Assembly (NCBI GenBank): GCA_015478575.1
Contig: JADMIN010000169.1
Location: 1-6,167, forward strand
From: Ktedonobacterales bacterium
GTDB taxonomy: Bacteria; Chloroflexota; Ktedonobacteria; Ktedonobacterales; JADMIN01
DNA: 6,167 nucleotides
Reading direction: 5' to 3'
The translations under genes and the position numbers were made by a program. Each line of letters starts with the position of its first letter. Position 1 is the first letter of the stretch. The notes below the pieces were generated by a model. It saw only the letters and a program-made list of their open reading frames with translations, made no database searches and was not told the DNA's origin. Below are positions 1 to 6,162 of this stretch, piece after piece.

Positions 1-2418
1 GACGACGGCGATGCCGCGGCTGACGCTCGCGATGCGGCGGTTGCGCTCTGTGCGCGGGTAAGCCACTTTTGGTTCGAACATGGGCGAGCGGAGGCCCTCT
101 TGGCCTATCTGCCGTGGGCCATCGCCACCGCTGAGGCGCGCTTGGGCAAAGAGCCGCCAGCCACCGCTGAGCGAGAGGCGCGCGAGGTATGGCGAGAGAA
201 GGCGGAGGATCTCTTCTGGCTCCTCTTCAATCTTGGCGCGGCCTATCGGTTCCGTAGTGATCTCGCGAGGTCCGCTGAGTACGTAGAGCGCGCGCGGCAG
301 CTCGCGCGGCGCGCTGAACTGCGGCGGAATGAGGGCACCGCGCTCGCGCAACTGGGTGTGATCGCGCATCGTGAGGGCAAGATCGCGCGTGCCAAAGCAT
401 GGTACCAGAAAGCGTTGAGCATCCATCAGGAGGAGGGGGATCAGCATGGCCAATGGCTGGACCTGCTGCTCTTGAGTCACGTTACGCAACTGCGCGGCGA
501 CACGGGCGCGACCGAGGAGTATATCAACAAGGCACTGGAGATTGCTCGTGCCGCCGGAGACCGCCGTGGCGAGGAACGCATCCTGGCGCCACTGGGGCGG
601 CTGATGCGCGACTGGGGGCGGCTCGAAGAGGCGGAGACGTATCTGACCGAGGCGCTGGAGATCGCGCGGCAGATTCAGGACATCGCGGGGGAGGCGGTTA
701 TCCTGCGCCACTTGGGGCGCATCGCCCGCGACCGGGGGCACCTGGACGAGGCCGAGCGGCTCTTCCAGGAGGGCCTGAACATGACCCGCTTGGTGGGGGA
801 TCGCCGGGGCGAGAGCACTGTTCACGCGCAGCTTGGCCGCTTGGATCGGCTGCGGGGGCGGATGGGGGATGCGAGAAGCCATCTCGAAGCGGCGCTGAAA
901 GGCCACCGTGAGGTGGGGGATATCCAGAGCGAGGGCGTGGATCTGGGGGAGTTGGGGCTGGTGGCGCAGGTGGAGGGAGACCTCGGTGGCGCGGTGGAGC
1001 ACTATCAAACGGCGCTGGCGCTGGCTGAGCGGGTGGGGGATCCGCGCAACCAAGGGCGGCATCTCGCGCGGATGGGGCAGGTCGCGCAGCAGCGGGGAGA
1101 GATGGAGAGGGCGCGGGGCTTCTTCCAGCGGGCGCTGAAGCTCCACCGGCAGGTGGGAGACCAGCGGGGCGTGGGTATTGACCTGGCTCACCTGGGGCAG
1201 GTCGCGCTGGAGCGTGGCGACACCGCGCGGGCGGCCCAGGCCTTCGAGGAGGCGCTCGCCATCGCTCGGCGCGTGCAGGATCAGCGGGAAGAGGGGGCGG
1301 TGCTGGCGCGACGGGGCTACATCGCGCATTTCGAGGGGCGCTTGGATGACGCGGAGCGTGACTTCCACGCGAGCCTGGATATCCGTCAGCGCATTCACGA
1401 CCGCCAGGGGGAAGGCGCGGCGCTGCGGGGGCTCGGGTGGATCGCGTTGGCGCGCGGCCAGGTGGTGGCGGCGAGGGGCCAGATCCAGCAGGCACTCGCT
1501 ATAGCGCGGGAGGTCAACGATCGGATTGGTGAGGAGGGGGCGCTTTCTCTGCTCGGCTCGCTGGCACTGCGCGGGGGAGAACTTGCGGCGGCGGAGGGCT
1601 ACTTCGAGCGTGCTCTGGGGATCGCGGTGCGGGTGGGGGACAAGCGGGGAGAGGGCGGCCAGCGGGGGCGGTTGGGTCAGGTGGCCTTGCGGCGTGGGCA
1701 GCTCGACCGGGCGCGTCAATGGCTCGAGGCGGCTCTGACGATAGACAGGGAGATCGCGAACCGGCAGGGGGAAGCGATTGACCTCTCGCAGTTGGGGCAG
1801 ATGTATCTGTTGGGTGGGAGGCTGGATGAGGCCGAGACGTGCTTCCATGGCGCGCTGACGCTGCGGCGGGAGGTGGGGGATCGGCGGGGCGAGAGCATGG
1901 ATCTGGCGCTTCTGGGGCGGGTCGCGCTCCAACGTGAGCGGTTCGAGGAGGCTGAGCGGTGCCTGAACGAGGCGCTGGCCCTGGCGCGGGCGATGGGGTA
2001 TCGGCGGGGCGAGAGCGACGCGCTGATGCTGCTGGGGCAGGTGGAGATCGAGCGTGCCGGGGGCGAACGCGCGAAGTCCACGCTCACCCATGCTCTGGAG
2101 GTTGCGCGCCACATCCACGATCAGCGTAATGAGAGTCGCATACTCTGCGACTTGGCGCGGATCGCTGAGCAAGAGGGCGACCTCGATGGCGCGGAGCGGC
2201 TCTACCGCGAGAGTATCGCCATACCGAGAAGGGCACAGAGCCTGCCGGAAACGCTGGCGCCGCTGATCGAGGCGGGGCGCTTCTTCATCACGCGGCGAGG
2301 CAAGGAAGTGGAGGGGTGCCGGTTGCTCGGTGAAGCTGACCGGCTCTTTGGGGCGATGGGGCTGTCGGGCGAGAACGCCGCGCGTGAGATGGCGGCACGG
2401 CTCGGCTGCTCACTCTGA
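1..2418 (+). CDS. TPR-array protein, C-terminal 805 residues (5' partial), probable sensor half of a STAND/NB-ARC-type protein
   Basis: The frame is open from base 1 to the TGA at 2416-2418. The first in-frame start-like codon is a TTG at 100 with no Shine-Dalgarno, and the residues before it (ending SHFWFEHGRAEALL) read as protein, so the true start lies left of the window. Numbering from base 1, residues 1-71 are a degenerate helical lead-in, 72-751 are seventeen 40-residue TPR units, and 752-805 are a helical tail with CRLLGEADRLFGAMGL. Typical unit motifs are LGQVALERG, an A-E pair in helix B, and a GDRRGE junction. The 40-residue period (TPR_12-like) rather than 34, the W-F lead-in and the tail resemble the C-terminal halves of NB-ARC or LuxR/AfsR-like ATPases, which use TPRs to bind protein or ligand. 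No catalytic domain, signal peptide or membrane segment is visible, so it is probably cytoplasmic. TPR identity is near certain; the missing NB-ARC part is inference. It could instead be a plain TPR scaffold. Confidence 0.93.
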   Translation, partial: DDGDAAADARDAAVALCARVSHFWFEHGRAEALLAYLPWAIATAEARLGKEPPATAEREAREVWREKAEDLFWLLFNLGAAYRFRSDLARSAEYVERARQLARRAELRRNEGTALAQLGVIAHREGKIARAKAWYQKALSIHQEEGDQHGQWLDLLLLSHVTQLRGDTGATEEYINKALEIARAAGDRRGEERILAPLGRLMRDWGRLEEAETYLTEALEIARQIQDIAGEAVILRHLGRIARDRGHLDEAERLFQEGLNMTRLVGDRRGESTVHAQLGRLDRLRGRMGDARSHLEAALKGHREVGDIQSEGVDLGELGLVAQVEGDLGGAVEHYQTALALAERVGDPRNQGRHLARMGQVAQQRGEMERARGFFQRALKLHRQVGDQRGVGIDLAHLGQVALERGDTARAAQAFEEALAIARRVQDQREEGAVLARRGYIAHFEGRLDDAERDFHASLDIRQRIHDRQGEGAALRGLGWIALARGQVVAARGQIQQALAIAREVNDRIGEEGALSLLGSLALRGGELAAAEGYFERALGIAVRVGDKRGEGGQRGRLGQVALRRGQLDRARQWLEAALTIDREIANRQGEAIDLSQLGQMYLLGGRLDEAETCFHGALTLRREVGDRRGESMDLALLGRVALQRERFEEAERCLNEALALARAMGYRRGESDALMLLGQVEIERAGGERAKSTLTHALEVARHIHDQRNESRILCDLARIAEQEGDLDGAERLYRESIAIPRRAQSLPETLAPLIEAGRFFITRRGKEVEGCRLLGEADRLFGAMGLSGENAAREMAARLGCSL
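214..2253 (+). repeat. Seventeen in-phase 120-bp coding repeats (40-residue TPR units)
   Basis: Units begin every 120 bp at 214, 334, 454 and so on to 2134, with no insertion or deletion between any two. Each starts near a small residue, continues with L..LG.(I/V)A...G, then a helix with A....(F/Y/L)..AL.I, and closes with a GD(R/Q)RGE-like turn. The unit at 454 is the most divergent in its first helix (SHVTQLRGDTG) and the last, at 2134, loses the closing turn. DNA identity between units is moderate and concentrated at the LGQVA and GDRRGE codons. This looks like old duplications kept under protein-level constraint rather than recent tandem expansion. Confidence 0.95.
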
Positions 2419-2452
2419 GCGCCGCTACCGGCACACGGCTCAGGCGCCAGAG
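2413..2452 (+). terminator. Hairpin spanning the TPR stop codon; possible terminator without a T-tract
   Basis: CTCTG (2413-2417) pairs with CAGAG (2448-2452), and GCGCC (2419-2423) pairs with GGCGC (2443-2447). This gives a ten-base-pair stem interrupted by one bulged A (2418) around a 19-nt loop. The stem includes the TGA stop. No T-run follows; the next bases are G-rich. A canonical Rho-independent terminator is therefore not shown, and the structure could instead protect the mRNA 3' end or be chance in G+C-rich DNA. Confidence 0.3.
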
Positions 2453-2454
2453 AG

Positions 2455-2480
2455 GGTGGGGGTGCGCGGTGGGGGTGCGC
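2455..2480. repeat. Perfect tandem 13-bp G-rich duplication
   Basis: GGTGGGGGTGCGC occurs twice back to back (2455-2467 and 2468-2480) with no mismatch, just after the TPR gene in the non-coding gap. It looks like a slippage duplication. No binding function is evident. Confidence 0.8.
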
Positions 2481-2528
2481 CTTCTCGCCACCGTACGCAC
2501 CGGAAGCGATGGGGGCCGGCGGTTCCGT

Positions 2529-2555
2529 CGGCCCATGCTCTTTCCGGCCCATGCT
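2529..2555. repeat. 11-bp direct repeat 16 bp apart, in the 2419-2630 non-coding gap
   Basis: CGGCCCATGCT occurs at 2529-2539 and again at 2545-2555. The rest of the 212-bp gap between the convergent TPR and cupredoxin genes holds no plausible gene. Short open frames there lack Shine-Dalgarno sequences and recognisable protein features. G-runs follow at 2558-2586. Confidence 0.6.
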
Positions 2556-2630
2556 ATGGGTTTGGGGTGGGGTGTTGGAGGATGGGATACGCTTGGCGCA
2601 CCGCCACCGCTGCCACCACATTGGGTCTCA

Positions 2631-3011
2631 CTAGGTTACGGTGATGGTCGCCTGCATCGAGGGGTGGATCTTGCAGGTGATGGGATAGGTGCCGGCGGTC
2701 GAGAAGACGATGGTTTTCGAATCGCCTGGTGAGAAGTTGACGCCGGTGGCGCCGCTGAACTCGCTGGGCGCGCCGGTCGCGGCCTGGAAGGTGCCGTTGC
2801 TGCCCGTCACGAGGATGTGCGTGCCACCGGAGCCGCTGGGATCGCTGAAGACGACGGATTGCCCGGCAGCGATGGTCACGGTGGTGTTGCCATCGAAGCT
2901 GCTGCCCCCCATCGCGATGGTATTGCCACCGCCGCCGCTACTGCCGCCGCCACCACAGGCAGCGAGCGCGAGCAACGCCGCGAAGCCGCATGCCACCAGA
3001 AGTCTGCGCAT
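2631..3011 (-). CDS. Cupredoxin (plastocyanin/amicyanin-like) lipoprotein
   Basis: A 126-residue exported blue-copper protein, expected to carry single electrons at the outer face of the cytoplasmic membrane. Residues 1-18 are a lipoprotein signal: MRR, then a hydrophobic stretch, then the lipobox LAAC with the lipidated cysteine at 19. A Gly/Ser tether (about 20-30) leads into one cupredoxin domain (31-126). All four type-1 copper ligands are present: H65 in GGTHILV, then C113, H116 and M119 in TCKIHPSMQ. The C-x2-H-x2-M spacing matches amicyanin rather than the C-x2-H-x4-M of plastocyanin. The ATG at 3011 is supported by GAGGAG five bases upstream; the stop is TAG at 2633-2631. It converges on the TPR gene and diverges from the nuclease gene, so it is probably a single-gene unit. 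No redox partner is visible, so its donor and acceptor are unknown. Fold and copper binding are confident; the subfamily is less so. Confidence 0.92.
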   Translation of the reverse strand: MRRLLVACGFAALLALAACGGGGSSGGGGNTIAMGGSSFDGNTTVTIAAGQSVVFSDPSGSGGTHILVTGSNGTFQAATGAPSEFSGATGVNFSPGDSKTIVFSTAGTYPITCKIHPSMQATITVT

Positions 3012-3016
3012 CGTCT

Positions 3017-3022
3017 CTCCTC
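3017..3022 (-). promoter_or_regulatory. Shine-Dalgarno of the cupredoxin gene
   Basis: On the minus strand GAGGAG ends five bases before the ATG at 3011-3009. This fixes that ATG, which is also the one giving a complete lipoprotein signal peptide. Confidence 0.75.
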
Positions 3023-3043
3023 TTTCTTCTGTGGGTGGATGTG

Positions 3044-3073
3044 ATCATGTCGGTGATGCCTTCACTCTGTCTG
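3044..3073 (-). promoter_or_regulatory. Weak candidate promoter for the cupredoxin gene
   Basis: On the minus strand CAGACA (3073-3068) and CATGAT (3049-3044) are separated by 18 bp, each matching four of six sigma-70 consensus bases. Transcription would start near 3037, giving a leader of about 25 nt. The match is weak; it is simply the best pair I found in this divergent gap. Confidence 0.2.
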
Positions 3074-3162
3074 TTCCACCTCGCATTGGTGTACGCCGCC
3101 ACGTTACACGGGGCCAGGTGACGCGAGGTCAGCGCCCGCTGGTTCGGCACGCATCTTCGCGC

Positions 3163-3191
3163 TTGAGGGCATCCAGCCGGTGTGCTACACT
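3163..3191 (+). promoter_or_regulatory. Candidate sigma-70 extended -10 promoter for the DUF262-DUF1524 gene
   Basis: TTGAGG (3163-3168), a 17-bp spacer, then TACACT (3186-3191), preceded by TG at 3183-3184 in the extended -10 position. Transcription would start near 3198 and leave a leader of about 50 nt. GTGT-GCT-ACAC (3180-3190) forms a short inverted repeat over the -10 that could be an operator half-site pair, but it is only four bases per arm. Confidence 0.5.
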
Positions 3192-3230
3192 AGGCGCGTG
3201 AGCCTGAGCGGCTCGGCGATTGCGCTGGAA

Positions 3231-3240
3231 GGAGGGGAGG
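3231..3240 (+). promoter_or_regulatory. Strong Shine-Dalgarno deciding a GTG start at 3247
   Basis: The purine run GGAGGGGAGG ends six bases before GTG 3247-3249. The alternative in-frame TTG at 3220 lies upstream of this ribosome binding site, has no good one of its own, and would add nine residues not typical of the family. Confidence 0.7.
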
Positions 3241-3246
3241 CAGCCG

Positions 3247-4950
3247 GTGACCAAGGTCGAGATTCGCGGTGCGCAGTATCCGCTCAAGGGGGTTTTCAGC
3301 GACGAGTTCGCCTTCTCCATTCCCGCCTACCAGCGCCCCTACGCCTGGACCACTGAGCACGCTGGTGAGTTGCTCGATGATCTGCTGCTCTCCGTTGGCG
3401 AGGGCAGCGAGGCGGTGGAGGAGCTGAATCCGTACTTCCTGGGCAGTATTGTGCTCGTCAAAGGCGAGGGGCCGGATGCTTCAGTGGTAGATGGCCAGCA
3501 GCGGCTGCTGACGCTGACCATTCTCTTGGCGGCGCTGCGGGCCGCCGTGCCCGCTCGCTATGCGGACGACTTCACCCCGTTTCTCTACGCGCGCAGCAAC
3601 GCCATCACTGGCGCGCCGGAACGCTATCGCGTGCGCCCGCGCGAGCGCGACGCGGCCTTCTTTCAGGACTACATTCAGCGCGAGCGTGGCACGAGCAAGC
3701 TCCAGGCGCTCGATGCTGAGGAACTCTCTGACAGTCAGGGCAACATGCGCGACAACGCGCTGCTCTACGAGCGGCTGCTTGGGCGTCTGCCAGAGCCTCA
3801 ACGTCTGCGCCTGGCGCGCTTTATCGTGAATCGCTGCCTGTTGGTTGTTGTCTCGACGCCTGACCTCGATTCGGCCTATCGCATTTTTTCGGTGCTGAAT
3901 GATCGCGGCCTCGACCTCTCGCACACGGACATTCTCAAGGCGGAGATCATTGGGGCGATTGCCGCGGAAGAGCAGGCGGAATATACGGCGAAGTGGGAGG
4001 ATGTTGAGGTGGCCCTGGGCCGGGAGGAGTTTGAGGCGCTCTTCAGCCATATCCGCATGATCCACCGCAAAGCGAAGGCACGCGAGACGGTGCTCAAGGA
4101 GTTCCGCGACCACGTGCTGGGGCGTGGTCGTGACGCGCGCCAGGTGATTGATGAGACGCTGGCGCCGCTGGGCGCGGCCCAGCACGTGGCGCGCGCCGCC
4201 GCCTATACCAGCACACGTGGCGCGGAGGCGGTGAACGCGCCGTTGACCTGGCTGAACCAGGTCAGTGACGCGGACTGGCTGCCGCCGGCGATGCTGATGG
4301 TGGCGCGCCACGCGCGCGCGCCGGAGCTGTTGGCGCGCTTTCTCGCTGATCTGGAGCGCCTGGCCGCGGGCCTGATGATCCTGCGCGTGAGTGTGGGCGC
4401 CCGCATAATCCGTTATGCGCGCCTGCTCACCCAGATCGAGGAGGCGTCCGCTACGCTGAACGTTCTCTTCGACACAGGCGCGCCGCTCCAACTCACGGCC
4501 GACGAGCGCGCGAGCATTCTGCGCGCGCTCAATGGCAATCTGGATAGCCACAACACACACGTTCGCCGCTACGTGCTGTTGCGGCTGGATGCTGACCTGG
4601 CGGGGGTGGTGCCGACGTCGCATCGGGCGACGGTGACGGTCGAGCATGTGTTGCCACAACATCCCGCGGCGGGCAGTGAGTGGCTGCGCTGGTTTCCTGG
4701 GCAGCGTGAGCGCAGTCGCTACGCGCACTGTCTGGGCAATATGGTCTTGCTCTCGCGCACGCGCAACACGGCGGCCGCTAACCTGGACTTCGCCCAGAAG
4801 AAGCGCGCGTACTTCGCGTCGGGTGGGGGCGAGCCGCCTTTTGCGCTGACCGCCCAGGTGTTGCGCGAGGAGGTCTGGACGCGGGAGGTGGTCGAGCGCC
4901 GCCAGCGTGAGCTGCTGGAGCGCCTGGGGCGTATCTGGCGGCTGGAGTAG
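3247..4950 (+). CDS. DUF262-DUF1524 protein, GmrSD-like probable modification-dependent restriction endonuclease
   Basis: A 567-residue cytoplasmic protein, numbered from the GTG at 3247. The N-terminal DUF262 domain (about 8-235) shows IPAYQRPYAW (25-34), FLGSIVL (64-70), the ParB-like DGQQR motif (82-86) used for nucleotide hydrolysis in this family, and FSVLNDRG..L...DILK (214-231). A helical middle region (about 236-450) follows. The C-terminal DUF1524 HNH-type nuclease domain shows VEHVLPQ with H467, then LGNMVLL with N498, and N507, N512 and KKR (518-520). In GmrSD, SspE and BrxU this architecture couples sensing of modified DNA (for example glucosylated hydroxymethylcytosine or phosphorothioate) with NTP-driven cleavage. 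All visible motifs are intact, so it is probably active. It is at the compact end for a single-chain member. There is no neighbouring methylase, dnd/ssp or BREX gene, which fits a stand-alone type IV role; the actual target cannot be read from sequence. It has its own promoter and Shine-Dalgarno and converges on the HTH-peptidase gene. Confidence 0.9.
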   Translation: MTKVEIRGAQYPLKGVFSDEFAFSIPAYQRPYAWTTEHAGELLDDLLLSVGEGSEAVEELNPYFLGSIVLVKGEGPDASVVDGQQRLLTLTILLAALRAAVPARYADDFTPFLYARSNAITGAPERYRVRPRERDAAFFQDYIQRERGTSKLQALDAEELSDSQGNMRDNALLYERLLGRLPEPQRLRLARFIVNRCLLVVVSTPDLDSAYRIFSVLNDRGLDLSHTDILKAEIIGAIAAEEQAEYTAKWEDVEVALGREEFEALFSHIRMIHRKAKARETVLKEFRDHVLGRGRDARQVIDETLAPLGAAQHVARAAAYTSTRGAEAVNAPLTWLNQVSDADWLPPAMLMVARHARAPELLARFLADLERLAAGLMILRVSVGARIIRYARLLTQIEEASATLNVLFDTGAPLQLTADERASILRALNGNLDSHNTHVRRYVLLRLDADLAGVVPTSHRATVTVEHVLPQHPAAGSEWLRWFPGQRERSRYAHCLGNMVLLSRTRNTAAANLDFAQKKRAYFASGGGEPPFALTAQVLREEVWTREVVERRQRELLERLGRIWRLE

Positions 4951-5007
4951 GGGCACGGCATGCGGGATGGGGGTGGTTGGCGAGAAGCCAGTGATGGAGG
5001 ATGGGGA

Positions 5008-5025
5008 CGACAGCTCTAGTTGTCG
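5008..5025. terminator. Small hairpin in the convergent gap; possible terminator
   Basis: CGACAGC (5008-5014) pairs with GTTGTCG (5019-5025) around the loop TCTA, with one G-U pair on the plus-strand RNA. On the minus strand that pair becomes an A-C mismatch, so the stem is stronger for the nuclease transcript. No T-run follows on either side. Position between two converging stop codons is the main support. Confidence 0.3.
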
Positions 5026-5049
5026 CGCCAGTTTGCTCGGTGGCGATCA

Positions 5050-6162
5050 TCATTCCGGCTGTTCCTCGCCCGCGCCGTTGCGCTCCGTGACCCACCGCAG
5101 CCGCCGCTTCAGGTCGTCGCAATGTGAGAAGGGGATCAACGTCTCGTGTTGCAAACGTCCCACGACGATGCCTGGCGCGATGCCGACCTTCTCGGCAAAG
5201 TCAGAGATGTCCGCTTTGGCGTGGTACTGCCCACTGCTTATGAAGCGCTGCCAGTCCGATAATGGGATGAGCAGGTTGCGCGAAAACTCATCCGCTTCCG
5301 CCTCGTCACTACTGTTCACATGTTCCCGCTCCACAAACAGCTTGCGCTTGCGATGCAATAGGATGTGCCCCGCCTCGTGGAAGAACGAGAACCAGAGTTG
5401 GTCGTCTGTCTTGTAGCGCAGGCTCAACTGGAGCAGCGCCTTGGCTGGCGTCAGCCAGCGCGTCGCGCCGCAAATGCCGGTGCGCGGCAACTCTGGGATG
5501 AAGACCACCGCGACACCGGCTTCCGCACAGAGGCGCACGACCTCCACTTGGAGGATTTTCGCTGGCTTGGTCGTCAGCGTGCGTATCCGTCGCAGCGCCG
5601 CGTGGAACTTCCGCTCGTCGTGGGGCGCGCAGTCAATCTCGGTGGCCTCGATCTCCCCCTGCCGCAGCCACGCCGCCGTCGCCCCCTTATCAGTGGCCGA
5701 GACGCCCGCTTTACGGAAGGCGACGACCTCCCGCTCGAAGACGGCATGATATGCGTCGGGTGAGGCGACGCCGAAGAACGTGAGCATCTCGAGCACCTGG
5801 GCGGCCTTGTCCTCGCACCGTTTCACCCAGCCATGCGCGATCATCCGCTTGACAGGCAGCTCCGTAAGCCAGTTTTCCCAGCCCTTGAGGCGCTGCTCGT
5901 CCTCTCGTCGTGCCAAGGCCTCGCGGTACTGTTGCTCGCGGTTGTTCCAGAAGGTGGCGGGGATACCTAGGACGCGCTCGAATTGGAGCGCGGTCTCCGG
6001 CGTGATCGCCGTCTTGCCTTTCACGATCTCGTTGATCGTTTTCTTTGGCCGTCCGGTGCGCTGCGCGAGATCCACTTGCGTCATGCCGCGGTCTTCAAGC
6101 GCCTCTAGCAGCGTCTCGCCGGGAGGCGACACATCGTCCGGCCGGTACTCGGTCTGTGTCAT
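5050..6162 (-). CDS. HigA-like XRE helix-turn-helix protein fused to an ImmA/IrrE zinc metallopeptidase
   Basis: A 370-residue two-domain protein. Residues about 14-72 form a HigA/VapI-type XRE helix-turn-helix: PPGETLLEALEDRGMTQ, DLAQRTG, then INEIVKGKTAITPETAL and ALGIPATFW-like VLGIPATFW. A helical linker (about 85-200) includes LTFFGVASPDAY and AAWLRQGE, seen in this fusion family. The ImmA/IrrE domain (about 205-345) has the zinc motif HEAGH (H262, E263, H266) and a downstream acidic helix with E287/E289 in EAEADEFSRNLLIP that should supply the third ligand. Family knowledge: ImmA cleaves a phage repressor and IrrE a DNA-damage repressor, while HigA domains repress their own toxin-antitoxin operon. 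Inference: a DNA-binding protease that responds to stress, phage or a partner toxin. The ATG at 6162 lies five bases from the edge, so Shine-Dalgarno, promoter and any upstream toxin gene are out of view and a start further upstream cannot be excluded. The stop is TGA at 5052-5050. Confidence 0.9.
   Translation of the reverse strand: MTQTEYRPDDVSPPGETLLEALEDRGMTQVDLAQRTGRPKKTINEIVKGKTAITPETALQFERVLGIPATFWNNREQQYREALARREDEQRLKGWENWLTELPVKRMIAHGWVKRCEDKAAQVLEMLTFFGVASPDAYHAVFEREVVAFRKAGVSATDKGATAAWLRQGEIEATEIDCAPHDERKFHAALRRIRTLTTKPAKILQVEVVRLCAEAGVAVVFIPELPRTGICGATRWLTPAKALLQLSLRYKTDDQLWFSFFHEAGHILLHRKRKLFVEREHVNSSDEAEADEFSRNLLIPLSDWQRFISSGQYHAKADISDFAEKVGIAPGIVVGRLQHETLIPFSHCDDLKRRLRWVTERNGAGEEQPE

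Noticed and set aside
80..286. ATG-started short frame at the left end
   Set aside because: It overlaps the TPR frame, which is open through this region, and its Arg/Ser/Pro-rich product has no recognisable features.
698..1495. Minus-strand open frame (265 codons) opposite the TPR array
   Set aside because: It is Pro/Ala/Arg-rich low-complexity sequence that mirrors the G-rich TPR codons. It is a compositional shadow.
214..2253. 120-bp periodicity as a satellite or CRISPR-like array
   Set aside because: Units are diverged, contiguous and translate to TPR helices in one frame. There are no short identical repeats with unique spacers.
2419..2630. Possible small gene or non-coding RNA in the gap
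   Set aside because: Short frames have no Shine-Dalgarno or protein features, and I see no convincing promoter with a terminator for an RNA.
2689..3201. Plus-strand frame of 170 codons covering the cupredoxin gene
   Set aside because: The opposite strand has a lipoprotein signal, a full copper site and a Shine-Dalgarno; this frame has only Pro/Leu/Ala-rich sequence.
3481..4956. Long minus-strand open frame (491 codons) lying antisense to the DUF262-DUF1524 gene
   Set aside because: Its Arg/Gln/Ala/His-rich product shows no domain pattern, whereas the plus strand has clear family motifs. High G+C and codon bias remove stop codons from the antisense frame.
5365..5763. Plus-strand frame (132 codons) opposite the HTH-peptidase gene
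   Set aside because: It lies over the well-supported ImmA/IrrE domain coding region and lacks a ribosome site and motifs.
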